Below, one piece after another: positions 26,561 through 42,900 of a stretch of 64,000 nt of DNA. The notes under the pieces are model-generated. The model ran no database searches, had not been told where the DNA came from, and was given only the letters and a program-made list of their open reading frames with translations. The DNA comes from Chitinophagaceae bacterium PMP191F (GTDB taxonomy: Bacteria; Bacteroidota; Bacteroidia; Chitinophagales; Chitinophagaceae), in the NCBI GenBank assembly GCA_001302245.1, contig LGYU01000018.1, positions 43,725 through 107,724 on the forward strand, written 5' to 3'. The position numbers and the translations under genes were made by a program. Position 1 is the first letter of the stretch. Each line of letters begins with the position of its first letter.

Positions 26561-28285
26561 ATGAAAAAACAATTCATAATAGCAATAGCTGCTTTGGGAG
26601 CAATGGCTTCCTGCAAAAAAAGCAGCGACTTTCTTGATACTTCCAGCACTACTACTGTGTTGGATGAAAAGGCAGTGTTTTCAGACAGTGCCCGTACCAT
26701 GCAGTTCTTAAATACTGTATACAATGATGTAGGTTTCAGTTTCAGAAAAGACCGCTGGGATAACCACGGCAATCTTGATCCTGCAACGGATGATGCTGAA
26801 TATACCTACAGCGGTGGTACACAAAAGGCCGTGATCCTGTATGCAGGAACACTGAGCCCGGTAAACTTTCCTTTTACCGATTTCTGGAACACGCCCTATA
26901 CTTCATTGCGCAGGGTGAACCTGTATCTCTCCAAACTACCGGTTACGCCATTGTCGGCAGGGCTGCAGAAAAGAACAGCACTGGAGGCCCGTTTCCTGCG
27001 TGTATGGTATTATTTCCACCTGGTACGTGCTTTTGGCGGTGTACCGCTGATCGGCGATAAAGTATATGGCAACAATGATATCATCAACCTGCCCCGCAAT
27101 ACGTTTGAAGAATGCGTGGATTACATGGTAAAAGAGCTGGACGAAATAGCGCCGCAATTACCTGCTGTGAATGAATATGCAGAACAGGATTATGGCAGGG
27201 CAACACGTGGTGCAGCACAGGCTTTAAAATCGAGGATACTGTTGTATGCGGCCAGCCCGTTATTTAACGGAGGCGCTACCACCAATGATGCATCGCTGGC
27301 AAAACTGGTAAGCTATCCCACGTACGATGTAAGTCGCTGGCAGAAAGCTGCTGATGCTGCACTGACAGTGATCAATTCAGCCGCTTATTCGCTGGTGAAA
27401 GACAATACAACTGCCCCCGGTTACGGATTTTACAATGTATTTCTGAAGCGCGTGAACAGTGAATATATTTTTGCCAAACTGCGTTCGGCCAATAAAGACA
27501 TGGAGTGGTTTTACAATCCGCCTACCCGTGGCGGCAACTGCTACCAATGGGCTACGCACAACCTGGCAGAAGCATTTCCGATGAAAAATGGTAAGGCCAT
27601 TACCGATGCTACATCCGGGTATGATGCCACCAATCCTTTTGCCAACCGAGATCCGCGTTTCGGATACAGCATTATTTACAATGGTGGTTTGTACTATCGT
27701 TCCAGTACCAACAACCAGCAACCGGTGTACACCTATGTAGGTGCTGCACAGGATGGTTATGGTACTAAAACCACTACCGGCTATTACACCAGCAAAATGT
27801 GTGATGCTACTACCAGTGCTGGCGGCGGTGCCAATACAGAAAGAGGCTGGCCGCTGATACGGTATGCAGAGATACTGCTGAACTATGCAGAGGCTATTAA
27901 CGAAACCGGCCATCCGGAACTGGCCTATGCAAAACTGGCTGAGCTGCGCGATCGTGCAGGCATTAATGCAGGAGGCGACAACCTGTATGGCATGAAAGCC
28001 AATATGACTGTAGCAGAAATGCGTGCTTTTATACAGAATGAAAGACGTATTGAGCTGTCATTTGAAGAACACCGTTTCTGGGATGCACGTCGCTGGAAAA
28101 TTGCCATGACCGTTTTCAATGGTTACAACAAGGGTTTACAGATCACACCGGTTACGGGAGGATATACCTATACCTTAGTGAACTCTATCAGGCTGCACAA
28201 TTTCCGTCCTGAAATGTACCTGTTCCCGATCATGCAGACAGAAATTTCAAAAATGCCGGCCATGGTGCAGAATCCCGGCTGGTAA
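26561..28285 (+). CDS. SusD/RagB-family nutrient-binding lipoprotein (second pair)
   Basis: A 574-residue SusD homologue with a lipobox ending at Cys18 (MASC). It has the same core signatures as the first SusD (ARFLRVWYYFHLVRAFGGVP; RYAEILLNYAEAINE; FIQNERRIELSFEEHRFWDA). It starts 22 bases after the second SusC and is the last gene before the hairpin terminator at 28313. Confidence 0.95.
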   Translation: MKKQFIIAIAALGAMASCKKSSDFLDTSSTTTVLDEKAVFSDSARTMQFLNTVYNDVGFSFRKDRWDNHGNLDPATDDAEYTYSGGTQKAVILYAGTLSPVNFPFTDFWNTPYTSLRRVNLYLSKLPVTPLSAGLQKRTALEARFLRVWYYFHLVRAFGGVPLIGDKVYGNNDIINLPRNTFEECVDYMVKELDEIAPQLPAVNEYAEQDYGRATRGAAQALKSRILLYAASPLFNGGATTNDASLAKLVSYPTYDVSRWQKAADAALTVINSAAYSLVKDNTTAPGYGFYNVFLKRVNSEYIFAKLRSANKDMEWFYNPPTRGGNCYQWATHNLAEAFPMKNGKAITDATSGYDATNPFANRDPRFGYSIIYNGGLYYRSSTNNQQPVYTYVGAAQDGYGTKTTTGYYTSKMCDATTSAGGGANTERGWPLIRYAEILLNYAEAINETGHPELAYAKLAELRDRAGINAGGDNLYGMKANMTVAEMRAFIQNERRIELSFEEHRFWDARRWKIAMTVFNGYNKGLQITPVTGGYTYTLVNSIRLHNFRPEMYLFPIMQTEISKMPAMVQNPGW

Positions 28286-28312
28286 TAAAAGATATCGTAC
28301 TCCCTTTTTCTG

Positions 28313-28352
28313 TCAATGATGGTGGTGAGAGAACTGCCATCATTGATTTTTC
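28313..28352 (+). terminator. Hairpin terminator between the second SusD and GH88
   Basis: TCAATGATGG (28313-28322) pairs with CCATCATTGA (28337-28346), with GGT/ACT extension, followed by a T-rich run. It lies 28 bases after the SusD stop and would separate or attenuate transcription between transport genes and enzymes. Confidence 0.7.
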
Positions 28353-28449
28353 CGGATAAGAGGTGTGATTTAATGAATATTAATCGGCAGGTAATCTGTA
28401 AGAGTAGGATATTTGAATTTAAAATACCTTACAGTTTAAATTTAACAGC

Positions 28450-29661
28450 ATGAAAAAAGTATTGGGCATATCGGCCGTGATTGTAGCTACGGTTTTGATG
28501 AACACGGCATGTTCAGCACAGAAAAAGAACGGTTATAAGCCTGCCAGCGATCTTACTGCCACTATCAAAAAAAATTTTACCGATGCTGCTGCTCAGTATA
28601 AGGTAATGATGACCAATGTATCGGGTGATCGTTTTCCAAAAACATTCCATCCTACTACCAATAAATTTGAAACCAGTGCTTCCGGCTGGTGGTGCAGTGG
28701 TTTTTATCCCGGTACCTTATTGTACCTGTATACCCAAACCAAAGACACTGTATTATACAATGAGGCCAAACGCATCCTGGTTCCCTTGCAGAAAGAAGAA
28801 TACAACAAGGGCACGCACGATCTTGGTTTTATGATGTTCTGCAGTTTTGGTAATGCCAATATGATTGCACCTTCTGAAGCTTACAAACAGATCCTGATCA
28901 ATAGTGCAAAATCTCTGAGCACCCGTTTCAATCCTACTGTGGGTTGTATCAGGTCATGGGATTCCAAAAGCAATGAATTCCTGGTGATTATTGACAATAT
29001 GATGAACCTGGAGTTGCTGTTCTGGGCAACCAGGGTTACCGGCGATTCTTCTTTCTACAAAATTGCCGTTACCCATGCCAACACCACCATTAAAAATCAT
29101 TTTCGTCCGGATTACAGTTCCTACCACGTGATCAATTACAATGCAGAGACCGGCGCTGTTCAGCAAAAAAGAACTGCACAGGGCGCCGCTGATTCATCTG
29201 CATGGGCCAGAGGACAGTCATGGGGCTTGTATGGCTATACCGTGATGTATCGCGAAACAAAAGACAAAAAGTACCTGGACCAGGCCAATCACATTGCCGA
29301 CTTTATACTAAATAATAAGAACCTGCCTGCTGATAAGATTCCTTACTGGGATTATGATGCACCTGGTATTCCCAACGCATTGCGTGATGCTTCGGCTGCT
29401 TCCATAATGGCTTCTGCATTCATTGAACTGAGCCATTATACAGACAAAGCACGTGCTGCAAAATACCTGCAGGTATCAGAAACCATTTTACGCACATTAT
29501 CAAACAACACTTATAAAGCTGCTCCCGGCACCAACGGTGGATTTATTCTGGAACATTCTGTAGGGCACCTGCCGCAGAAATCGGAAGTAGATGTTCCGCT
29601 GACGTATGCCGACTACTACTTTGTAGAAGCGATGATCCGCTATCTGCAACTGGGTAAGTAG
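28450..29661 (+). CDS. GH88-family unsaturated glucuronyl hydrolase (lipoprotein)
   Basis: A 403-residue periplasmic or surface lipoprotein (lipobox MNTAC, Cys21) of glycoside hydrolase family 88. These enzymes remove 4,5-unsaturated glucuronic acid left by polysaccharide lyases, by hydrating the enol ether. The two catalytic aspartates are visible as Asp124 in GTHDLGF and Asp182 in IIDNMMNLELL, in an (alpha/alpha)6 barrel with YPGTLLYLY and WARGQSWGLYGY motifs. A lyase must supply its substrate; the only lyase-like candidate nearby is the BNR_4 domain at the end of the locus. It heads the enzyme run GH88-GH30-GH43-GH2-GH2. Confidence 0.9.
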   Translation: MKKVLGISAVIVATVLMNTACSAQKKNGYKPASDLTATIKKNFTDAAAQYKVMMTNVSGDRFPKTFHPTTNKFETSASGWWCSGFYPGTLLYLYTQTKDTVLYNEAKRILVPLQKEEYNKGTHDLGFMMFCSFGNANMIAPSEAYKQILINSAKSLSTRFNPTVGCIRSWDSKSNEFLVIIDNMMNLELLFWATRVTGDSSFYKIAVTHANTTIKNHFRPDYSSYHVINYNAETGAVQQKRTAQGAADSSAWARGQSWGLYGYTVMYRETKDKKYLDQANHIADFILNNKNLPADKIPYWDYDAPGIPNALRDASAASIMASAFIELSHYTDKARAAKYLQVSETILRTLSNNTYKAAPGTNGGFILEHSVGHLPQKSEVDVPLTYADYYFVEAMIRYLQLGK

Positions 29662-29677
29662 CAGCGATGATTGAGAC

Positions 29678-31246
29678 ATGAAACAACCTGTTTTTTATTC
29701 CGTATTGCTGAGCCTGGCAATTGCCGGCAATGTGGCAGCACAACAGCCGTTCACTGTTACCGCCGATATGCGCGGTCGCGCACAGACCATACACAATTTC
29801 GGGGCATCCGGTTGCTGGTTCTCCGAATCAATTGGCAGGTACTGGCCACAGGAGAAGAAAGAAAAAATAGCAGAACTTTTATTCAGCAGGGAACTGGATG
29901 CACAGGGTAACCCCAAAGGAATTGGCCTTTCTGCATGGCGTTTCAATATCGGTGGCGGAACAGAAGAACAGGGCGATAGCAGCGGCATCAAAATGCCACA
30001 GAAAAGAGTAGAATCTTTTCTTGATGCCAAAGGAAACTACAACTGGAACAAGCAAAGTGGTTACCAATGGTTCCTGAAAAAGGCAAAAGCATACGGCGTA
30101 GAAACGTTGATCGCATTTTCAAATACTCCTCCTGTTCAGTTCAATACGAACGGACTGGGGTTTAAAACGGTGAAAGATTATAAGGCAAACCTGAAACCGG
30201 AATATTATACAGCCTATGCCGATTTCCTGGCAGAAGTGCTGCAGCATTTCGATAAAGAAGATTTGCATTTTGATTATATCAGCCCGGTAAACGAGCCGCA
30301 ATGGGACTGGTCGAATAAATTCGGCAGCGCCAGCCAGGAAGGTTCACCGTGGAGCAATGAGGAAATTTATCATGTAGTGACTGAACTAAACAGTTCATTA
30401 CAGAAAAGATCACTCAGCAGCCGTATCATGATCACTGAAGCAGGTATGCTTACCTACCTGTATGGCGGTAATGGTGCAGGCAAACAGATACAGTATTTTT
30501 TTAATGACAGAAGCCCGCTGAATGTAAAGCAGCTAAGCCACGTACCCGGTTTTATCGGCGGGCATAGTTACTTTACTGATAATGGCGACAGTGCCATGAT
30601 AGCAGTGCGCAGACATGTGGCAGATACAGCCCGGCAGTATGGCGTTGAATATTGGCAAACAGAATACTCCATGCTGGGCGATGGTTTCCGGGAAGGGAGC
30701 AATAACAAACGTACGGCTATGGACTGCGCACTGTTCCTGGCAAAACTCATTCACCAGGATATTGCTATCGGCAATGCGGCCGCATGGCAGTTATGGAATT
30801 CCTACGAACCGGGAAAGGCTGATGAAGATACCCGCTACTACCTGGTAGCGCTTCATCCCGATGCTGATTTTAAGAACGGTTCATTTACTCCGGTTAAGAA
30901 TTTATGGGCATTGGGACATTACAGTCGTTTTATACGCCCTGGTATGCACCGGGTGCCACTTTCGCGCAGCGACAATGCCAGTGATCTGCAGGCTGCACAG
31001 GGCATTATGCTATCAGCTTATGCAGACAATACCAATAAAAAACTGGTACTGGTGGCCGTTAATTACACTCAACAGGAACAAACCTTTACACTCAACCTGC
31101 AACATTTTGGAAAAGTAAGAACATATACCAGCTATACCACCACCGCTTCGCCCGATGAAAATATGAAGGCCCGTCAGGCATTGCCATTAAAAAACGGCAT
31201 CCGCTTGCCATCGCGTTCCATCACCACAATACTGATCAACCGATGA
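29678..31246 (+). CDS. GH30-family glycosidase, likely endo-beta-1,6-galactanase
   Basis: A 522-residue secreted enzyme (signal peptide cleaved near AAAQ, residue ~22) with the (beta/alpha)8 barrel and side beta-sandwich of GH30. The acid/base Glu206 lies in SPVNEPQWDW and the nucleophile Glu329 in YWQTEYSMLG. The early FGASGCWFSE stretch is also typical. In arabinogalactan loci GH30 members cut beta-1,6-galactan side chains; I infer that role from the neighbours. The stop codon overlaps the following GH43 start by 4 bases (ATGA), so the two are translationally coupled. Confidence 0.88.
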   Translation: MKQPVFYSVLLSLAIAGNVAAQQPFTVTADMRGRAQTIHNFGASGCWFSESIGRYWPQEKKEKIAELLFSRELDAQGNPKGIGLSAWRFNIGGGTEEQGDSSGIKMPQKRVESFLDAKGNYNWNKQSGYQWFLKKAKAYGVETLIAFSNTPPVQFNTNGLGFKTVKDYKANLKPEYYTAYADFLAEVLQHFDKEDLHFDYISPVNEPQWDWSNKFGSASQEGSPWSNEEIYHVVTELNSSLQKRSLSSRIMITEAGMLTYLYGGNGAGKQIQYFFNDRSPLNVKQLSHVPGFIGGHSYFTDNGDSAMIAVRRHVADTARQYGVEYWQTEYSMLGDGFREGSNNKRTAMDCALFLAKLIHQDIAIGNAAAWQLWNSYEPGKADEDTRYYLVALHPDADFKNGSFTPVKNLWALGHYSRFIRPGMHRVPLSRSDNASDLQAAQGIMLSAYADNTNKKLVLVAVNYTQQEQTFTLNLQHFGKVRTYTSYTTTASPDENMKARQALPLKNGIRLPSRSITTILINR

Positions 31247-32253
31247 AATATATCATTATGAAGCACGTATATTCCCTGCAAAAGACACTGTTATTGTTAT
31301 GTGCATGCATTGCTATGCATATAACTACACATGCTCAACAGGTATTGAAAACATTTACACCCGGCCAGTTGTGGTACGATGATAAGGGTGAACTGATCAA
31401 TGCGCATGGAGGTGGTATCCTGTATATTGACAAAACTTACTATTGGTTTGGTGAAAAAAGAGGTCGCCACGGTTCTGAAGGAGTGAATGTGTATTCCTCA
31501 AAAGACCTGTACAACTGGACCTTCCGCGGACTGGCGCTGGCACAGCAGGAAGATACTACCAGCGATATTACCAAAGGATGTGTAATGGAACGTCCCAAGG
31601 TGATCTACAACAAAAAAACAAAGCAGTTTGTAATGTGGTTTCACCTGGAGCTGAAAGGCAAAGGCTATAGTGCAGCAAGGGCTGCTGTAGCTGTGAGTGA
31701 TAAAGTAACAGGCCCTTACAGGTTTGTCAGCAGTTTCAGACCCAACGGAAATATGTCGAGAGATATGGGGTTGTTTGTAGATGAGGATGGCAGCGCCTAT
31801 CATATCTATTCATCACGTGAAAATTACGATCTGCGGATCGCAAAATTATCTGCCGATTATCTTACGCCCACTACACAGGATACGCTGCTGTTCAGCAAGC
31901 ACCGTGAAGCACCTGCATTGTTCCGCAACAATAACAAATATTATCTTATTACCAGCGGCTGTACTGGCTGGGCGCCCAACAGGGCATCCCTGCATGTAGC
32001 TACTTCATTGTTTGGGCCCTGGCAGTTGGTAGGTGACCCCATGACAGGCACCGGCGCCGACAGCACTTTTGGCGGACAATCCACCTTTGTATTACTAGTA
32101 CAGGGCAAAAAAGATGCATTCATTTTCATTGCCGATAAATGGAATCCCAAAGATCTGCGCGACAGTCGCTACCTGTGGCTGCCGGTACAGTTCAAAGAAC
32201 AAACACCGGTCATTGAATGGACAGATCAATGGAATATGAGCTTTTTCAAATAA
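31243..32253 (+). CDS. GH43-family (subfamily 24-like) exo-beta-1,3-galactanase
   Basis: A 336-residue five-bladed beta-propeller glycosidase. It carries INAHGGGILY (residues 52-61), YYWFGEKRG, MERPKVIYN with Glu116, and HREAPALF with Glu222, in the arrangement I know from galactan 1,3-beta-galactosidases of GH43_24. Members release galactose from the beta-1,3 backbone of type II arabinogalactan and can bypass side chains. A signal peptide follows a second in-frame ATG at 31258. It overlaps the GH30 gene by 4 bases. The subfamily is assigned by motif memory, not by a search. Confidence 0.86.
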   Translation: MKYIIMKHVYSLQKTLLLLCACIAMHITTHAQQVLKTFTPGQLWYDDKGELINAHGGGILYIDKTYYWFGEKRGRHGSEGVNVYSSKDLYNWTFRGLALAQQEDTTSDITKGCVMERPKVIYNKKTKQFVMWFHLELKGKGYSAARAAVAVSDKVTGPYRFVSSFRPNGNMSRDMGLFVDEDGSAYHIYSSRENYDLRIAKLSADYLTPTTQDTLLFSKHREAPALFRNNNKYYLITSGCTGWAPNRASLHVATSLFGPWQLVGDPMTGTGADSTFGGQSTFVLLVQGKKDAFIFIADKWNPKDLRDSRYLWLPVQFKEQTPVIEWTDQWNMSFFK

Positions 32254-32322
32254 TGTATTCACACTACTGAATACAATACGGAGCTGCATATTCCTGCACT
32301 GATACAAACCATTTACTGCTAA

Positions 32323-38590
<6,268 letters not shown>

Positions 38591-38663
38591 CCCATTGCAG
38601 ACAACCTCCTCTGAAAAGGATATCGTCTGTTAATGATGAATATCGTCCGTAAAACTTGCAAAT

Positions 38664-39905
38664 ATGAAAAAGCTTTTTTTTGTTCTGTTCTGTAGTCTGT
38701 TGTGGAGCATGGTGTATGTACAGGCGCAGGAGAAAAAAGATGTTACAGGAGCCAACGACAGAAAATTCTGGCTGGCACAGATGGATAAAATTGCACGGCC
38801 GGTGTTGTCCAATCTTGCAGCAGACAGGTTGCATGAAAAAATGCCCATTCTTTTGTCTGATTCTATTGACAACAAAGAAGTCCGATCTAAAGTAGCTTAC
38901 CTGGAAGCATTTGGACGTGTACTGAGTGGCATTGCTCCGTGGCTGAATGGCGAAGGTGGTTCAAAAGAAGAAACAGCATTGCGCGATCAATATCGTGTAT
39001 GGACATTGAAAGCAATAGCCAATGCCGTAAATCCTGCCGCCAGGGATTACCTGAAATGGGATGGCGGACAACCATTGGTAGATGCTTCATTTCTGGCACT
39101 GGGATTGGTGCGTTGTCCCTGGTTATGGGAGCATTTGGATACTACGGTAAAAACAAATGTGATCACTGCATTTAAAACCACGCGCAATACAATACCGGTA
39201 TACTCCAACTGGATCCTTTTTTCCGGTATGATAGAAGCCTTCTTTTGTAAATACAGTATGGAGTACGATAAGGTACGTGTGGAATATGGTGTACGCGAGT
39301 TTATGCAACACTGGTATGTAGGAGACGGCCTGTTTTCTGATGGCATGCAATACCACTGGGATTATTACAACAGTTATGTAATACAACCCTACCTGTCTAA
39401 CATACTGGACATTACAGCGCTGAAAACCAGGTCTTACGAAGGGTTTACCAAAAACATGGATAAGATCATCAAACGCTATGCTGTGTTACAGGAGCGACTG
39501 ATCAATGCAGATGGCACCTTCCCGGTTACAGGCAGATCTATTACCTACAGGGGAGGTGCATTTCATCACCTGGCAGATGTGGCATTGCGTAAAAAACTGC
39601 CAAAATATCTGTTGCCTGCACAGGTACGTGGTGCATTGACTGCAGTGATCAGGAAAACCATGGAGCCTGCCAGCACATTTACCAAAGATGGATGGTTGAA
39701 TATCGGACTGTATGGCCTGCAGCCGGAGTTGGCAGATTTCTATATTACTACCGGCAGCCTGTACCTCTGTATGAATATCTTTCTGCCACTGGGTTTGCCG
39801 GATACAGATGAGTTCTGGAGTGCTCCGGCAGCACCCTGGACTTCGGTAAAAGTATGGAATGGTCAGAATGTACCAGCGGATCATGCCCTTGATATAAAAC
39901 TATGA
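38664..39905 (+). CDS. DUF2264-family protein (GH154-like, possible beta-glucuronidase)
   Basis: A 413-residue secreted protein with a signal peptide (cleaved near VQAQ, residue ~22) and an all-helical (alpha/alpha)-barrel-like composition. It shows the DUF2264 pattern: an early GRVLSGIAPWLNG, then YSNWILFSGMIEAFF, GDGLFSDGMQYHWDYYNSYV and FPVTGRSITYRGGAFHHLA. As I recall, this family includes enzymes classed by CAZy as GH154, with beta-glucuronidase activity in arabinogalactan loci. I could not check this here. The gene is 73 bases after the second GH2 and 37 bases before the glucuronidase fusion. Confidence 0.82.
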   Translation: MKKLFFVLFCSLLWSMVYVQAQEKKDVTGANDRKFWLAQMDKIARPVLSNLAADRLHEKMPILLSDSIDNKEVRSKVAYLEAFGRVLSGIAPWLNGEGGSKEETALRDQYRVWTLKAIANAVNPAARDYLKWDGGQPLVDASFLALGLVRCPWLWEHLDTTVKTNVITAFKTTRNTIPVYSNWILFSGMIEAFFCKYSMEYDKVRVEYGVREFMQHWYVGDGLFSDGMQYHWDYYNSYVIQPYLSNILDITALKTRSYEGFTKNMDKIIKRYAVLQERLINADGTFPVTGRSITYRGGAFHHLADVALRKKLPKYLLPAQVRGALTAVIRKTMEPASTFTKDGWLNIGLYGLQPELADFYITTGSLYLCMNIFLPLGLPDTDEFWSAPAAPWTSVKVWNGQNVPADHALDIKL

Positions 39906-39942
39906 TCCGGTTTTGATAAACGTTCAGTATAAAAACATTGTG

Positions 39943-42900
39943 ATGTTGCACCAATACCATCAATCAGTAAAATTTTTTGTACTGGCAGTACTGATGTTGA
40001 CTGCCGGTTTTGTAAAAGCACAGACACCGCTTATTACCAATATTCCGGGCAGGCATACCACCAGCCTGGACGGCAAATGGCAATATATTGTAGATCCATA
40101 CGAAACAGGTTTTTACGATTATCGTTTTAAAGAGCGGAATGAAAAAGACCGTGAAGCTTATTGGAACAGTGATATACCTGATAATAAAACGGATCGGAAG
40201 GAACATGGATACATTGATAAATACACACTGAATGTACCCGGCGACTGGAATTCACAGGATCCCAGATTTGTGTACTATGAAGGAACTGTATGGTACAAAA
40301 GAACATTTGATTATACTAAAAGCAATGCTGCCAACAAACTGTTTATCTATTTTGGTGCAGTCAATTACCGGGCTGATGTATACCTGAACGGGAAAAAACT
40401 AGGCATGCACAAAGGTGGTTTTACACCCTTTAATGTTGTAATACCCGATTCGGTATTGAAACCAACAGGCAATTTCCTGGTAGTAAAGGTTGATAATAAA
40501 CGGTCAAAAGATGAAGTACCAACAGTAAATACAGACTGGTGGAATTATGGTGGTATTCATCGTTCGGTAAAACTGGTGGAATTGCCTGCCAGTTATATCC
40601 GTGATTATTCTTTACAGCTTACTTCACTGCCTGTTGCAGATAAAAAAAAGAAAACCACTACTGCAGCCATCAATGGCTGGGTAAAAATTGTACAATGGCA
40701 ACCTGGGGATCAGGTACAGGTGGAAATACCTGAACTAAAGATCAGCCAGTCATTTGCAGTAACAGATTCATTGGTGAATATCAGCCTGCAGGCAAATGCA
40801 TTACAGGTATGGTCGCCGGAAACCCCCAAACTATATACAATAAACATCAGCACTGCATCAGATAAACTGCAGGATAAGATCGGATTCCGTACAGTGAAAG
40901 TATCCGGCAAACAGATATTGCTGAATGATAAACCCGTGTTCCTGCGGGGCATTTCCATACATGCCGAAATACCACAGGATATCCGTCGTGCATATAGTTA
41001 TAAAGATGCGCTGCAATTACTGGGATGGGCAAAAGAACTGAATTGTAATATGGTGCGCCTGGCGCATTATCCCCACGATGAAAATATGACCCGTGTGGCC
41101 GATTCGCTTGGATTACTGGTGTGGTCTGAAATTCCGGTATACTGGACCATTGATTTTACCAGCAAAGAAGTGTATGACAAAGCCAACGGGCAATTGCAGG
41201 AAATGATCACACGCGATCGCAATCGTGCCAGTATCATCATCTGGTCGGTTGGTAATGAAACGCCTGTAACACCCATACGTACAGAGTTTATGCGTAACCT
41301 GCTGGCCTCTGCCAAAAAAACGGACTCCACCAGATTGGTGTCTGCTGCACTGGAAGTACATTACAATGCAGGACTAAATACGATTGATGATCCGCTGGGA
41401 CAGTATACCGATATAGTGGGCGTAAATGAATACCTGGGATGGTACAATGGCTTACCCGATAATTGTCGTACCGCCTCGTGGAGCACTATTTATGACAAAC
41501 CGCTTTTCTTTAGTGAAACGGGAGCTGAAGCACTGGGTGGTTTTCACGGCGATTCACTGACCCGCTGGAGCGAAGAATACCAGGAATGGTTTTACAAAGA
41601 GCAGATAGCGATGATGAAACGCATGCCTGATAATTTTACAGGACTTTCACCATGGATACTGGCCGATTTCCGCGCACCCAGAAGAAATAACCCGGTATAC
41701 CAGGAAGGCTGGAACAATAAAGGACTGATCGATCACGAAGGCAGGAAGAAAAAAGCATTCCATATCCTGAAAGCGTATTACGACGAAATGGAGAAAAATG
41801 GTACTGTACGTAAAACAGCCAAAGCTGCTCATGTAAAAATCAGTACGGTAGGTGAGGGGTGGGCCAACAATTCTGTAAATGTAGTAGTGTTCAGAAAAAA
41901 TTCGCTGGTAACATCCGGTAATATGCAATACACCGCTTATTACGATGACGACCGTTACCTGGTCCTTGCAAAAAGAAAAACCAGCGACACTCAATGGGAA
42001 GTACACAAAACACAATACCAGGGAAATACTGCCGATGCACACAATACCATCAGCATCATGACAGATGGTGCAGGCTACCTGCATGTTTCATGGGATCATC
42101 ATAATAATCCATTGCGGTACAGTCGCAGTAAAACCCCCGGTTCACTGGAGCTGACAGATAAAATGCCGATGACCGGCAAGCTGGAAGAATGTGTTTCTTA
42201 CCCGGAGTTTTTCCGGCAGAAGAATGGCAACCTGCTTTTCTTTTACCGCAATGGTCAATCTGGTGAAGGTAACCTGGTGATGAACGAATACAATGTAAAA
42301 ACACAACAATGGACACAGTTGCACAGCAACCTCATCAATGGCGAAGGGAAACGCAATGCCTATTGGCAATCCTGCATAGATGCAAAAGGAACCATTCATA
42401 TATCATGGGTGTGGCGTGAAAGTGCAGATGTAGCTAGTAATCATGATCTGTGTTATACCCGTTCAACAGATGGTGGTAAAACATGGGAACGTTCCAACGG
42501 ACAAAAATACCAGTTGCCCATCACTGCATCATCAGCAGAATATGCCAGCATCATTCCGCAGAATAGTCAGTTGATCAATCAAACCTCCATGTTTGCTGAC
42601 GCACACGGACTTCCGTACATTGCTACCTACTGGTGCGAAGCTGGAACTAAAGTGCCGCAATATCACATTGTATATCTCAATAGCAACGGGTGGCAGACAC
42701 AAAACCTCGCTTTCCGGCAAATGCCTTTCAGTCTGAGTGGAACGGGCACGAAACGCATACCGGTAGCGCGTCCGCAGATCATAGCATGGGAGCAAAATAA
42801 AAAGGTGGCTGCAGCACTGATCTTCCGTGATGCAGAAAGGAATGATAAAGTGTCTGCTGCTGTTACCAGCGATATCAATAGTAATCAATGGCGTATTACA

